The position numbers and the translations under genes were made by a program. Source: Leptothrix sp. (in: b-proteobacteria) (GTDB lineage Bacteria; Pseudomonadota; Gammaproteobacteria; Burkholderiales; Burkholderiaceae_C). Taken from it: a stretch of 64,000 bases of DNA. The notes under the pieces are model-generated. The model saw only the letters and a program-made list of their open reading frames with translations. It was not told where the DNA came from and searched no databases. Positions 38,951 to 48,515 of this stretch are shown one piece after another. How positions within the stretch are numbered: the first letter of the stretch is position 1; the number at the start of each line of letters is the position of its first letter. The stretch covers positions 1 through 64,000 of the forward strand of contig PNKV01000020.1 of NCBI GenBank assembly GCA_013822685.1, given 5' to 3'.

Positions 38951-40015
38951 ATGCCACTCGTTTCCATGCGCCAACTGCTGGACCATGCCGCCGAAAATGG
39001 CTATGGCATTCCGGCGTTCAACGTCAACAACCTGGAACAAGTGCAGGCCGTGATGTCTGCCGCCGATGAAGTCGGCGCGCCCGTCATCCTGCAGGCCAGC
39101 GCAGGGGCCCGCAAGTACGCCGGTGAATCCTTCATCAAGCACCTGATCCAGGCCGCCGTTGAAACCTACCCCCACGTGCCCCTGGTGATGCACCAGGACC
39201 ACGGCCAGTCGCCCGCGATCTGCCAAGGCGCGATCGACCTGGGCTTTGGCTCGGTGATGATGGACGGCTCGCTCAAGGAAGACGGCAAGACGCCGGCCGA
39301 TTTCGCCTACAACGTTGACGTGACCCGCCGTGTCGTGCAACTGGCCCACAAAGTTGGCGTGACGGTCGAGGGTGAGCTGGGCTGCCTGGGCAACCTGGAA
39401 ACCGGTGAAGCCGGCGAAGAAGACGGCATCGGCGCCGAAGGCAAGCTGGACCACAGCCAGATGCTGACCGACCCGGAGGAAGCCGCCATCTTCGTGCGCG
39501 AAACGCAACTTGACGCCCTGGCCATCGCCATCGGCACCAGCCACGGCGCCTACAAGTTCTCGCGCAAGCCCACGGGCGACATCCTGGCCATCTCTCGCGT
39601 CAAAGAGATCCACAAGCGCATCCCCAACACCCACCTGGTGATGCACGGCTCCTCGTCCGTGCCCTCCGAACTGCTGGCCATCATCAACCAGTACGGCGGC
39701 AAGATGAAGGAAACCTACGGCGTGCCCGTTGAGGAAATCCAGGAAGCCATCAAGTTCGGCGTGCGCAAGATCAACATCGACACCGACATCCGCCTGGCCA
39801 TGACCGCCGCCGTGCGCAAGTTCCTGTTCGAGAACCCGGATAAGTTCGACGCCCGCGAATGGCTCAAGCCCGCCCGCGAAGCCGCCAAGCAGATCTGCAA
39901 GCAGCGCTACATGGAGTTCGGCTGCGAAGGCCAGGGCAGCAAGATCAAGCCCGTGTCCCTGGTGGACATCGCCGCCCAATACGCCAACGGCAAGCTGGCC
40001 CAAGTGGTGGCCTGA
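38951..40015 (+). CDS. fba: class II fructose-bisphosphate aldolase
   Basis: This 354-residue zinc-dependent aldolase cleaves fructose 1,6-bisphosphate to dihydroxyacetone phosphate and glyceraldehyde 3-phosphate. Visible signatures are [27 protein letters not shown] at the start (split by the catalytic region later), the metal-binding [26 protein letters not shown], and HGSSSVP with the C-terminal KINIDTD. Length and sequence fit the form shared by glycolysis and the Calvin cycle in betaproteobacteria. The ATG at 38951 is set by family length. It is followed by a terminator at 40060. In relatives it usually follows pyk directly; here 28 kb of other genes lie between. Confidence 0.97.
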   Translation: MPLVSMRQLLDHAAENGYGIPAFNVNNLEQVQAVMSAADEVGAPVILQASAGARKYAGESFIKHLIQAAVETYPHVPLVMHQDHGQSPAICQGAIDLGFGSVMMDGSLKEDGKTPADFAYNVDVTRRVVQLAHKVGVTVEGELGCLGNLETGEAGEEDGIGAEGKLDHSQMLTDPEEAAIFVRETQLDALAIAIGTSHGAYKFSRKPTGDILAISRVKEIHKRIPNTHLVMHGSSSVPSELLAIINQYGGKMKETYGVPVEEIQEAIKFGVRKINIDTDIRLAMTAAVRKFLFENPDKFDAREWLKPAREAAKQICKQRYMEFGCEGQGSKIKPVSLVDIAAQYANGKLAQVVA

Positions 40016-40059
40016 TACCCCGCACCCACGCTGCGCTTTACAGTGCGGCGGGCACCAGA

Positions 40060-40098
40060 AGCCGACACCAGCGTTAAGCTTGGGGTCGGCTTTTTTTT
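40060..40098 (+). terminator. Rho-independent terminator after fba
   Basis: AGCCGAC pairs with GTCGGCT, with CC/GG extending the stem inward past one mismatch, around a 12-base loop, followed by a run of eight T. It lies about 45 bases after the fba stop and immediately before the ribosome binding site of the GST-like gene. Confidence 0.85.
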
Positions 40099-40115
40099 CT
40101 TTGGAGAACCAATCC

Positions 40116-40784
40116 ATGCTCAAGCTCCACGGCTTTTCCTTGTCCAACTACTACAACAAGGTCAAGCTGGCCCTGCTTGAAAAGGGCGTGCCCTTTGAAG
40201 AGGTGCTGGTGCCGGTGGTGGGCTGCCCGGTGGACAGGGCGATGTCGCCCTTGGGCAAGGTGCCTTACCTGGAGACCGAGCATGGCAGCCTGTGCGAAAG
40301 CCAGGTGATCCTGGATTACATCGAGGCGCGCTTCCCCACGCCTGCCTTGCTGCCCACCGACCCTTGGCTGGCCGCCAAGCACCGCGAGATCATCACCTTC
40401 CTGGAGCTGCACGTGGAGTTGTGCGCGCGCCAGCTGTACGCGCAAGCGTTCTTTGGCGGCACCTTGCCCGACAAGTTCTTGGCGCGCGTCAAGGGCGACT
40501 TGGTCAAGAACCTGGCGGCGTTCAAGCCCCTGGCGGTGTTTGGCCCCTACGTCGCTGGCGACACCTTCTCGGCCGCGGATTGCGCTGCTTATGTCCACCT
40601 GCCGCTGGCGGGTTTGGCCACCAAGATCGTTTATGGCGAAGACCTGGTGGCCGCGGCCGGCATCGACTGGAAGACCTACGTCAAGCTGATCGAGCAACGC
40701 CCCACGGCCCAGAAGGTGGCCGCCGACCGCAAGGCGGATCAGGCGCGCGCCACCGCGGTCACCAAGGCGGCGGCAGGGGGTTGA
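40116..40784 (+). CDS. glutathione S-transferase family protein
   Basis: The 222-residue protein has a thioredoxin-like N-terminal domain (MLKLHGFSLSNYYNKVKLALLEKG) with the glutathione gamma-glutamyl-binding CESQVILDYIE, and an all-helical C-terminal domain. The Ser/Asn/Tyr cluster near residues 8-13 contains the likely catalytic hydroxyl. The substrate is unknown. GGAG lies nine bases before the ATG. A strong terminator precedes it, so it has its own promoter or depends on read-through from fba. It is followed by the DUF481 gene after only four bases. Confidence 0.88.
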   Translation: MLKLHGFSLSNYYNKVKLALLEKGVPFEEVLVPVVGCPVDRAMSPLGKVPYLETEHGSLCESQVILDYIEARFPTPALLPTDPWLAAKHREIITFLELHVELCARQLYAQAFFGGTLPDKFLARVKGDLVKNLAAFKPLAVFGPYVAGDTFSAADCAAYVHLPLAGLATKIVYGEDLVAAAGIDWKTYVKLIEQRPTAQKVAADRKADQARATAVTKAAAGG

Positions 40785-40788
40785 TCAC

Positions 40789-41580
40789 ATGAAGTTGCGG
40801 TACCTGTTTGCAGTCATGAGCCTGGCTTTGAGCGGCCAGGCGGCCCTGGCCCAATCCGCCTTGCCACCTGTGGCGCCCGGCGTGCCCCCGCCACCCAATG
40901 TGAAGCTGGACCATTGGCGCTGGGAGTTGGGGCTGGGGGCCAGCGTGTCCTCGGGCAACACAGAGGCCTCCAGCGCCACCTTCAATGCCGACGGCGCGCG
41001 CCTCAGCGCCCATGGCAAGTGGACGGTGAACGGGCGGCTGCTTTACGCCAAGGATGCCAAAGGCACCACCGCCGAACAGGTGGCCGCCGACAGCCGCTAT
41101 GACCACAACGTCACCCCCTTGGTCTTCTTGTTTGGCCAGGTGGGCGGCTTGCGTGATCGGCCGGCCAACCTGGACCTGCGCGTCACGGCCGGGGGCGGCG
41201 CGGGCTACCACCTCATCGAAACACCGCAAACCATTTTTGACGTGACCGCCGGCCTGGGCTACGCCCGCGACCGCTACACCCAGCCCAAGGTGGTGAATGA
41301 CCAGAACCGCGAAACCCTGGACCGGGTCGAGATGCTGCTGGGCGAGAACTCCAGCCACCGCCTGACCGACAACACCACCTTCAAGCAGCAACTGGCCTTG
41401 TCCCCGGCGCTGGATGGCAGCGGTTTGCGCGCCGAGTGGAAAGCCGGCCTGGCGGTGGCCATGACCGCCAAGCTCAAGCTGTCCGTCAACGCCAGCATGC
41501 GCTACAACGCCGATCCTGGTGTTGGCATCAAGAAGACCGACACCCTGGTGGTGACCGGCGTGCAGTTGACCCTGGACTGA
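40789..41580 (+). CDS. DUF481 family outer membrane protein
   Basis: This 263-residue protein has an N-terminal signal peptide (cleavage near QAALAQ), a short proline-rich spacer and then alternating beta-strands typical of the DUF481 (YdiY-like) family: [24 protein letters not shown] near the start and GVQLTLD at the C-terminus. A small outer membrane beta-barrel is expected. The function of the family is not defined. It is four bases downstream of the GST-like gene and precedes purC by 91 bases. Confidence 0.83.
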   Translation: MKLRYLFAVMSLALSGQAALAQSALPPVAPGVPPPPNVKLDHWRWELGLGASVSSGNTEASSATFNADGARLSAHGKWTVNGRLLYAKDAKGTTAEQVAADSRYDHNVTPLVFLFGQVGGLRDRPANLDLRVTAGGGAGYHLIETPQTIFDVTAGLGYARDRYTQPKVVNDQNRETLDRVEMLLGENSSHRLTDNTTFKQQLALSPALDGSGLRAEWKAGLAVAMTAKLKLSVNASMRYNADPGVGIKKTDTLVVTGVQLTLD

Positions 41581-41671
41581 CCGACCCCGGCCTGACGAGG
41601 CGAGGCACAATGGCGGGCTGGGGCCGCGAGCGGCGCCAGCCGTTGTTGATGAAGATGAAAGCCGACCTTTG

Positions 41672-42583
41672 ATGACTTCCGCCCTGCACACCTCCGCCCT
41701 GCAATCCCTGCCCCTGCTTGCCCGTGGCAAGGTGCGTGACAACTACTCGGTGGGCGAAGACCGCATCCTCATGGTCGCGTCTGACCGGATCAGCGCGTTC
41801 GACGTCATCATGGGCGAGCCCATCCCCGGCAAGGGCGCCCTGCTCACGCAGATGGCCCTGTTCTGGTTCGATCTGCTCAAGGGCATCGTGCCCAACCACC
41901 TGACGGGCGACGACCCGGTCAGCGCCGTGTCAGCCGCCGAGCGCGCCCAGGTGGCAGGCCGCTCCATGCTGGTCAAGAAGCTCAAGCCCCTGCCCGTGGA
42001 GGCGGTGGTGCGCGGCTACCTGGCCGGCAGCGGCTGGAAGGAATACCAGCACAACGGCGAAGTCTGCGGTGTGAAGCTGCCCGCCGGCTTGAAGAACGCC
42101 AGCAAGCTGCCCGAGCCCATTTTCACGCCCGCCACCAAGGCCGAGATGGGCGACCACGACGAGAACATCAGCTTCGACAAGATGGTGGACATCATTGGCC
42201 GTGATCTGGCCGAGCGCGTGCGCGATGTGTCGATCCAGCTGTACAAGGCAGCAAGCGACTACGCCCTGACCAAGGGCATCATCATCGCCGACACCAAGTT
42301 CGAATTCGGCCTGGACGAGCAGGGCACCTTGACCTTGATGGACGAGGTGCTCACGCCCGATTCATCGCGCTTCTGGCCTTCGGAAGGTTATGACGCGGCG
42401 TTCAAGGCCGGGGCCAATCCGCCCAGCTACGACAAGCAGTTCTTGCGCGATTGGCTGGAGCAAGCCCAGGTCAATGGCCAGCCCTGGGACAAAACCGCGC
42501 CCTCGCCCGCGCTGCCAACCGATGTGATCGAGCACACGGCCGCCAAATACCGCGAAGCGCTGACGCGCCTGACCGGGGCCTGA
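41672..42583 (+). CDS. purC: phosphoribosylaminoimidazole-succinocarboxamide synthase
   Basis: This 303-residue SAICAR synthase joins aspartate to CAIR in purine biosynthesis. Signatures are [31 protein letters not shown] at the N-terminus (ATP site), [17 protein letters not shown] and the C-terminal [14 protein letters not shown]...[16 protein letters not shown] 41672 is used rather than the TTG one codon earlier. The stop codon directly abuts the last base of the convergent engB gene, so there is no room for an independent terminator between them. Confidence 0.97.
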   Translation: MTSALHTSALQSLPLLARGKVRDNYSVGEDRILMVASDRISAFDVIMGEPIPGKGALLTQMALFWFDLLKGIVPNHLTGDDPVSAVSAAERAQVAGRSMLVKKLKPLPVEAVVRGYLAGSGWKEYQHNGEVCGVKLPAGLKNASKLPEPIFTPATKAEMGDHDENISFDKMVDIIGRDLAERVRDVSIQLYKAASDYALTKGIIIADTKFEFGLDEQGTLTLMDEVLTPDSSRFWPSEGYDAAFKAGANPPSYDKQFLRDWLEQAQVNGQPWDKTAPSPALPTDVIEHTAAKYREALTRLTGA

Positions 42584-43345
42584 TCAGCGACGCCGGGGCT
42601 TGGCGTCCAGGCCCAGCAGCGCATCTTGCTCGGCCTTCTCAGCGGCGCGGGCGGCGGCCAGTTCGGCTTCGCGCACCGCCACCTCTTCCGTGGTGGCCCA
42701 GCCGCGCAGCATCACCGCCGCTTCGCCCACACCGGTTTTCTTGACCGACGAGAACAGCATGATGTGCATGTTGGAGGCTTCGGTCTCCAGGGCGCTCAGC
42801 ACGTCTTTGGCTTCGCGCAGGGCGGCGTCGGCCTCCTTGCGGTTGAGCTTGTCGGCCTTGGTCAGCAGCACCAGCAGCTTGACCTCGCCCCCGCGCACGC
42901 GAGGCGCCACGAATTCCAGCAGGTTGCGGTCCAGCTCGGTGAAGCCATGGCGCGAATCCACCATGTGCACCACGCCGGTCAGGTTGCGGCGCACGGCCAG
43001 GTACTGGGCCATCACCTCTTGCCAGCGCAACTTGGCGGTGCGGTCCACGGCGGCATAACCGTAGCCGGGCAAGTCGGCCCAGTGCAGGTTGGGCGCGGCC
43101 TTGGGGCCCACCTGGAACAGGTTGATGTGCTGGGTGCGTCCGGGCGTCTTGGAGGCAAACGCCAGTTGGCGTTGCTGGGCCAGGGTGTTGATCGCGGTGG
43201 ACTTGCCGGCGTTGGACCGGCCCACAAAAGCCACCTCGGGTAACTCCGAGGGTGGGAGTTGTTCGAGTTTGGCCGCTGTGGTTAAAAACCGAGCCGTGTG
43301 GGTCCAGGCGAGGGCGTCTTTCGGGGAAATCGTAGGTTCGGTCAT
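42584..43345 (-). CDS. engB: ribosome biogenesis GTP-binding protein EngB (YihA/YsxC)
   Basis: The 253-residue GTPase has the G motifs in order: G1 GRSNAGKST, G2/G3 KTPGRTQHINLF and DLPGYGYA, G4 TKADK, and G5 near SSVKKTG. EngB is needed for assembly of the large ribosomal subunit. A C-terminal Ala/Glu-rich tail ending KPRRR extends beyond the core. The start at 43345 (MTEPTISP) is chosen over the longer frame to 43366. It is divergent from the cytochrome c4 gene across 49 bp, which must contain both promoters; this neighbour pair is conserved in Burkholderiales. Confidence 0.95.
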   Translation of the reverse strand: MTEPTISPKDALAWTHTARFLTTAAKLEQLPPSELPEVAFVGRSNAGKSTAINTLAQQRQLAFASKTPGRTQHINLFQVGPKAAPNLHWADLPGYGYAAVDRTAKLRWQEVMAQYLAVRRNLTGVVHMVDSRHGFTELDRNLLEFVAPRVRGGEVKLLVLLTKADKLNRKEADAALREAKDVLSALETEASNMHIMLFSSVKKTGVGEAAVMLRGWATTEEVAVREAELAAARAAEKAEQDALLGLDAKPRRR

Positions 43346-43394
43346 CAGGCATTGTAAAATCAACAAGATTCACAGTCCAAACCCACACACCGTC

Positions 43395-44027
43395 ATGAAG
43401 CGTCTTTCCAGTCTGATTGCCCTTGCCTCGATGGTCTTGACCCTGTCGGGTGTGGCCCATGGTGCTGAAGCCAAAGCCAAAGCGGCCAAGCCTGATCTGG
43501 CCGCGGGCGAAGCCAAGGCCACCGCGGTGTGCGTGGCCTGCCACACGGCCGATGGCTCGCGTGGCGCGGCCACCTACCCGATCCTGCAAGGACAGCACCC
43601 GGAGTACCTGGCCAAGCAATTGACCGAGTTCAAGCAAGGCGTGCGCAAAAATCCGGTCATGAACGGCATGGCCGCACCGCTGACGCCAGAGGACATCCGC
43701 AACCTGTCGGCGTTCTACGCCAGCAAAAAGGCCAAGGATGGCTTTGCCAAGAACAAGGACACCGTCGCCCTGGGCGAGAAGATCTACCGTGGCGGCATTG
43801 CCAAGAAAGCCGTGCCGGCCTGCGCGGCCTGCCATGGCCCCAACGGCTCGGGCATCCCATCGCAATACCCTCGCCTGGGCGGCCAGCAAGCCGATTACAC
43901 CAAGGCGCAGTTGACCGCCTTCCGCCAAGGCGATCGCGCGAACAATGCGCCCATGGTCGCCATCGCGGCCAACCTGAGCGACAAGGAAATCGACGCCTTG
44001 TCCGACTACATCGCTGGCCTGCGCTGA
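43395..44027 (+). CDS. dihaem cytochrome c4
   Basis: This 210-residue periplasmic cytochrome has a signal peptide (cleaved near AHGAEA) and two homologous haem domains with CVACH (Cys46-His50) and CAACH (Cys143-His147). Each is followed by the usual GQ(H/Q)..Y(L/T)..QL..F..G segment and a candidate Met ligand (NPVMNGMA and NAPMVAIA). Cytochromes c4 carry electrons to terminal oxidases. It lies upstream of resB and ccsA, which encode the haem ligation machinery, but a terminator at 44086 separates them. Confidence 0.93.
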   Translation: MKRLSSLIALASMVLTLSGVAHGAEAKAKAAKPDLAAGEAKATAVCVACHTADGSRGAATYPILQGQHPEYLAKQLTEFKQGVRKNPVMNGMAAPLTPEDIRNLSAFYASKKAKDGFAKNKDTVALGEKIYRGGIAKKAVPACAACHGPNGSGIPSQYPRLGGQQADYTKAQLTAFRQGDRANNAPMVAIAANLSDKEIDALSDYIAGLR

Positions 44028-44085
44028 AGCCAGCGCGGGTGGGGTCGATGCCGATATCGGTGCGGCCCCGACTAGGCAATCATCC

Positions 44086-44115
44086 AGGCGGGGCCATCAG
44101 GCTGCCGCCTTTTTT
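44086..44115 (+). terminator. Rho-independent terminator after cytochrome c4
   Basis: AGGCGG pairs with CCGCCT, with an inner GCC/GGC stem around an ATCA loop, and six T follow. It lies about 60 bases after the cytochrome stop and 24 bases before the resB ATG, so resB needs its own promoter within or before it, or partial read-through. Confidence 0.78.
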
Positions 44116-44138
44116 GTGCGCGTGAAGTTGGCAGACAC

Positions 44139-46301
44139 ATGAGCTCTCTTGCAGATTCCCCGATGACACCTCCACCAGCGCGCTCCTTGCGGGGCGATTT
44201 GCTGGAGCTGCTGTCGTCCATGCGCTTTGCGATCTCCCTGCTCACCGTGATCTGCGTGGCCTCGGCCATTGGCACGGTGGTGCGCCAGGGTGAGCCGGCC
44301 ACCAATTACGTTGAGCAGTTCGGGCCTTTCTGGGCCGAGGTGTACGGCGCCCTGGGCCTGTACCGCATCTACAGTTCGCCCTGGTTCTTGCTGATCCTGG
44401 CGTTCCTGGTCACGTCGACCAGCCTGTGCATCGCCCGCAATGCACCGCGCATCCTGGTGGATTTTCGCAACCACAAGGAGGGCATCCGCGAGCAGGCCTT
44501 GAACGCCTTCCACCACCGGGCTGAAGGCACCTTGCCCACGCCCTTGGCCGAATCGCAAGCCCGCGTGCAGCAGTTGTTGTCCAGCACGGGCTGGTCCATC
44601 AAGAGCCAGGTGCGCACGGGCGGCGCAGGCAAGGCGGCGGGCGTGATGATCGCGGCGCGTCTGGGGGCGGTGAACAAGCTGGGTTACATCGCCGCGCACT
44701 CGGCCATCGTGCTGGTGTGCGTGGGCGGCCTGTTCGATGGCGACCTGATCGTCAAGGTGCAGGCCTGGGCGCAGAACCTGCAGCCCTTCAGGGGCGGGGC
44801 CGTGACCGAGCAAAGCCGCTTGAGCGTGAGCAACCCGGCGTACCGGGCTCAGCTGTTCGTGGCCGAAGGCCAGCGCTCCAACTCGGCGGTGCTGAACCTG
44901 GACAAGGGCATGCTGCTGCAGCCCTTGCCCTTCGAGGTCGAGCTGAAAAAATTCAACGTGGATTACTACGCCACGGGCATGCCCAAGCGCTTTGCCAGCG
45001 ACATCGTGATCCACGATCCGCGCACCAACACCACCAAGGCCGCCACGGTCGAGGTCAACCACCCGGTGGTCTACGACGGCGTCACCATCTTCCAGTCCAG
45101 CTTTGAGGATGGCGGCTCGCAGGTCAGCCTCAAGCCGGTGTTTTTGCGCGGCGAGGGCCTGGGCACGCAGCCTGAGGTGATCCATGGCGTGGTCAATGGC
45201 GATGCCCTGCCGCTGGCCTCGGATGCCCAGGGCCAAGTCAAGATCGAGATCACCGGCCTGCGCGTCATCAACGTCGAGAACCTGTCCGACTCGGCCAGCG
45301 GGGGCGATGACAAGACCGATGTGCGCGGCGTGAACCTGGCCGACCTGAGCAAGCACCTGGGCTCGGGCGCCAAGCCGACCGGTGACAAGAAGCTGGTCAA
45401 CGTGGGCCCCTCGGTGACCTACAAGCTGCGCGATGCCGCCGGCCAAGCCCGCGAATACCAGAACTACATGGTGCCGGTGAACCTGAATGGCCAAGCCATG
45501 TTCTTGCTGGGTGTGCGTGACACGCCGTCCGACAACTTCCGGTTCTTGCGCGTGCCGGCCGACGAGAACAACAGCCTGGACGGCTGGTTGCGCCTGCGCC
45601 AGGCCCTGGGCGACGAAGCCATGCGCCGCGAGGCCGTGCGCCGCTTTGCCGTGCAGGGCGCGCCGCCAGAGCGGCCCGAACTGGCGGCCCAACTGGCGGT
45701 GTCGGCCCAACGCGCCCTGGACTTGTTTGCGGGGGCCATCGTCGCGCCGCGCACGCAGGGTGAGCCTGCGCCCGCGCAACCGTCAGGCGGCCTTCAGGCC
45801 CTGTCGGACTTCATCGAGCAAGTGGTGCCCGAGCCTGAGCGCGAACGCACCTCGGAGACCCTGGTGCGCATCCTCAACGGCGCCCTGGCCGAGCTGATGA
45901 ACCTGAGCCGTGAAAAGGCCGGGCTGCCGCCCTTGTCGATGGAGGCCGAATCGGCCCGCGCCTTCATGACGCAGGCGGTGCTGTCCATCTCTGATGCATT
46001 TTTGTACCCGGTGCCCGTGGTGTTGATGCTGGATGGCTTCGAGCAACGCCAGGCCAGCGTCTTTCAGGTCACGCGCACCCCGGGCCGCAATGTGGTCTAC
46101 CTGGGTTGCATCTTGCTGATTGTCGGCGTTTTCGCCATGCTCTACATTCGCGAGCGGCGCCTGTGGATCTGGCTGCACAGCGGCGAGGCCGATGGCGGCA
46201 CGCAGGTCAGGATGGCTTTGTCGGCCACCCGACACACCCTGGACACCGACGCCGAATTCGAGCGGCTCAAAACCGCCGTGCTGATGCCCAGGCAAGCTTG
46301 A
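44139..46301 (+). CDS. resB: cytochrome c biogenesis protein ResB (Ccs1)
   Basis: The 720-residue membrane protein belongs to cytochrome c maturation system II. Three N-terminal transmembrane helices are visible (AISLLTVICVASAIGTVV; WFLLILAFLVTSTSLCIA; and about residue 180), then a large periplasmic domain of about 400 residues, and a last helix near the C-terminus (VVYLGCILLIVGVFAMLYI) followed by the conserved RERRLWIWL. ResB works with CcsA to deliver haem and ligate it to apocytochromes such as the c4 encoded next door. The ccsA gene follows after 20 bases. Confidence 0.95.
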   Translation: MSSLADSPMTPPPARSLRGDLLELLSSMRFAISLLTVICVASAIGTVVRQGEPATNYVEQFGPFWAEVYGALGLYRIYSSPWFLLILAFLVTSTSLCIARNAPRILVDFRNHKEGIREQALNAFHHRAEGTLPTPLAESQARVQQLLSSTGWSIKSQVRTGGAGKAAGVMIAARLGAVNKLGYIAAHSAIVLVCVGGLFDGDLIVKVQAWAQNLQPFRGGAVTEQSRLSVSNPAYRAQLFVAEGQRSNSAVLNLDKGMLLQPLPFEVELKKFNVDYYATGMPKRFASDIVIHDPRTNTTKAATVEVNHPVVYDGVTIFQSSFEDGGSQVSLKPVFLRGEGLGTQPEVIHGVVNGDALPLASDAQGQVKIEITGLRVINVENLSDSASGGDDKTDVRGVNLADLSKHLGSGAKPTGDKKLVNVGPSVTYKLRDAAGQAREYQNYMVPVNLNGQAMFLLGVRDTPSDNFRFLRVPADENNSLDGWLRLRQALGDEAMRREAVRRFAVQGAPPERPELAAQLAVSAQRALDLFAGAIVAPRTQGEPAPAQPSGGLQALSDFIEQVVPEPERERTSETLVRILNGALAELMNLSREKAGLPPLSMEAESARAFMTQAVLSISDAFLYPVPVVLMLDGFEQRQASVFQVTRTPGRNVVYLGCILLIVGVFAMLYIRERRLWIWLHSGEADGGTQVRMALSATRHTLDTDAEFERLKTAVLMPRQA

Positions 46302-46321
46302 AAGTAGTGAGTGAACCCACC

Positions 46322-47674
46322 ATGACGACTTCCGCACACCCCTTGCCCGCGCCTGGCGGCTGGCGCCGTTCGCTGTTTGACTGGGCTTTCGCGGCCCTTC
46401 TGGTGGCCTTGGGGGGCTGGGCTTTCCACGCCCATGGCGCGTCGATGGACATCTACGAGCGCGGCATCCTGGTCGCGGCGGTGCCCAGCGTCATCGCCCT
46501 GGCCTGGTTCTGGGGCCCCATCCGTGGGCTGCTGTTGTCATCGGGCCTGGCCACCTGGGGTGCGATGACCCTGTACCTGCGCGCCACCGATGATTACGGC
46601 GCCGACCTGGCGCAGGCCGACTCGGTGTTCTGGCTCAAGTACTTCCTGTCCAGCCAGAGCGCCATTTTGTGGATGAGCGTGCTGTTCTTCATGAGCACCA
46701 TCTTCTACTGGATCGGCGTGTTCAGCAAAGGCGTCACGGGCGCACGACTGGGTTCGCGCATCGCCTGGGCAGGCGTCTTCATGGCCCTGGTCGGCACCTT
46801 CGTGCGCTGGTTCGAGAGCCACCAGATCGCGCCTGACATCGGCCACATCCCCGTCAGCAACCTGTACGAAGTGTTCGTGCTGTTCTCGTGGATGACCACG
46901 CTGTTCTGGCTGTACTACGAAGACCGTTTCGCCAAGGCAGGCCAGTCGCTGATGGCCCTGGGCGCTTTCGTGATGCTGGTGGTCAGCGCGGCCGTGGGCT
47001 TCTTGCTGTGGTACGCCCTGGAGCGTGGTGCCAGCGAGATCCAACCCCTGGTACCTGCCCTGCAAAGCTGGTGGATGAAGCTTCACGTGCCGGCCAACTT
47101 CATTGGCTATGGCACCTTCGCGATGTCGGCCATGGTGGCCTTCGCCTACCTGGTCAAGACCCACGCCACCGAAACCCGCTGGTGGAAGCTGGCGCCTTTG
47201 TGGTTGATCGGTGTGGCCCTGTGCTTCGAGCCCTTGGTGTTCCGCAGCAAGCCCGGCGCCGAGCAGGCCGTGAGCAGCTACTGGGCCGTGTACTTCGGCA
47301 TTGCGGCCGTGATCGTGGCCGCCATCCTGGGCGCCCGCCGCAAGCTGGCCGCGCAACTGCCTGACTTCGCCGTGCTCGATGACGTCATGTACAAGGCCAT
47401 CGCCGTCGGCTTTGCCTTCTTCACCATCGCCACCATCCTGGGCGCGTTCTGGGCCGCCGAGGCCTGGGGCGGTTACTGGAGTTGGGACCCCAAGGAAACC
47501 TGGGCCCTGATCGTGTGGCTGAACTACGCGGCCTGGTTGCACATGCGCCTGATGAAGGGCCTGCGTGGCGCCTTTGCGGCATGGTGGGCCTTGGGTGGTC
47601 TGCTGGTCACCTCGTTTGCTTTCCTGGGCGTGAACATGTTCTTGTCCGGCCTGCACTCCTACGGCCAGCTGTGA
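46322..47674 (+). CDS. ccsA: cytochrome c biogenesis protein CcsA/ResC (often annotated CcsB)
   Basis: This 450-residue polytopic protein is the haem-handling subunit of system II. It has the tryptophan-rich WWD signature GGYWSWDPKETWAL near residue 385, conserved histidines in LHVPANFIGY and in the C-terminal LSGLHSYG, and about nine transmembrane helices. It complexes with ResB to export and attach haem. ATG 46322 follows the resB stop by 20 bases; the frame extends upstream but only inside resB. Its stop overlaps the GTG of the Crp-like regulator gene (GTGA). Confidence 0.95.
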   Translation: MTTSAHPLPAPGGWRRSLFDWAFAALLVALGGWAFHAHGASMDIYERGILVAAVPSVIALAWFWGPIRGLLLSSGLATWGAMTLYLRATDDYGADLAQADSVFWLKYFLSSQSAILWMSVLFFMSTIFYWIGVFSKGVTGARLGSRIAWAGVFMALVGTFVRWFESHQIAPDIGHIPVSNLYEVFVLFSWMTTLFWLYYEDRFAKAGQSLMALGAFVMLVVSAAVGFLLWYALERGASEIQPLVPALQSWWMKLHVPANFIGYGTFAMSAMVAFAYLVKTHATETRWWKLAPLWLIGVALCFEPLVFRSKPGAEQAVSSYWAVYFGIAAVIVAAILGARRKLAAQLPDFAVLDDVMYKAIAVGFAFFTIATILGAFWAAEAWGGYWSWDPKETWALIVWLNYAAWLHMRLMKGLRGAFAAWWALGGLLVTSFAFLGVNMFLSGLHSYGQL

Positions 47675-48426
47675 GCGGCGCTTCCTGGGTCACGCCCGAG
47701 TTGCGGGCGCAGCTGCGCACCGACGCCTGGTTCGGCAGCCTGTCGTCCGGCCTGGAGAACGATCTGCTGGCCTTGGCCACGCCCCGCCGCCTGAAGGCGG
47801 GCGAGCACCTGTTCTTTCGTGGTGACGCGGCCGATGGCATCTACGCCGTGCTCGAAGGCAGCTTGCGCATCTCAGGCGTGACCGAGGCAGGCAAGGAAGC
47901 CATCTTGTCCCTCGTGGAGCCGCCCATGTGGCTGGGCGAGATCGCCTTGTTCGACCACCTGCCGCGCACCCACAACGCGGTGGCCGACGTGGCCACCCGC
48001 TTGCTGTTCGTGCCCATGGCGCCGCTGAACGAACTGCTGTCCCGCTGTCCCGTGTATTGGCGCGACTTTGGCGTGCTCATGTCCCTGAAGGTGCGCTTTG
48101 CTTTCATTGGCATGGAAGACCTGGCCTTGCTGCCGGCCGACCTGCGCCTCACGCGTCGCCTGGTGATGCTGGCCCACGCGTCGGGCAAAGCAGACGCCTG
48201 CGTGCTGCCCATCAGCCAATCGCAGCTGGGCATGATGCTGGGCCTGTCGCGCCAGACCACCAACCAGATCCTGCAAAACCTGCAGGACCAAGGCGTGGTG
48301 CAAATCGCTTATGGGCGCATTGAGGTGCTGGACCTGGCGCAGCTGGTGGCGGTGGCGGGTTTGTCCTCGGCGGACAAGGCTTTGCTCGGGCAGATCGGGC
48401 CCACGATACGCTCATCTGCGGGGTGA
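47671..48426 (+). CDS. Crp/Fnr family transcriptional regulator
   Basis: The 251-residue protein has an N-terminal cyclic-nucleotide-binding-like domain (RLKAGEHLFFRGDAADGIYAVLEGSLRIS, GEIALFDHLPRTHNAVA) and a C-terminal winged helix (QSQLGMMLGLSRQTTNQILQNLQDQGVV). The Fnr-type cysteine cluster is absent and the cAMP-binding arginine region is altered (LPRTHNAV), so the effector is uncertain. GTG at 47671 overlaps the ccsA stop, so translation is coupled to the cytochrome maturation genes. It may control respiratory genes, but no target site could be named. Confidence 0.88.
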   Translation: MSGASWVTPELRAQLRTDAWFGSLSSGLENDLLALATPRRLKAGEHLFFRGDAADGIYAVLEGSLRISGVTEAGKEAILSLVEPPMWLGEIALFDHLPRTHNAVADVATRLLFVPMAPLNELLSRCPVYWRDFGVLMSLKVRFAFIGMEDLALLPADLRLTRRLVMLAHASGKADACVLPISQSQLGMMLGLSRQTTNQILQNLQDQGVVQIAYGRIEVLDLAQLVAVAGLSSADKALLGQIGPTIRSSAG

Positions 48427-48515
48427 TCAAAGAGGGTGCTACGCCACCCGCTCCACTACACTTTTGTGAGTCCCCAAGGGGCTTCAAATCAACATGTCAG
48501 TGGAGGAAACATCCC

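Noticed and set aside
48466..48477. CCCCAAGGGG palindrome as terminator of the Crp-like gene
   Set aside because: The loop is only two bases and no T-tract follows.
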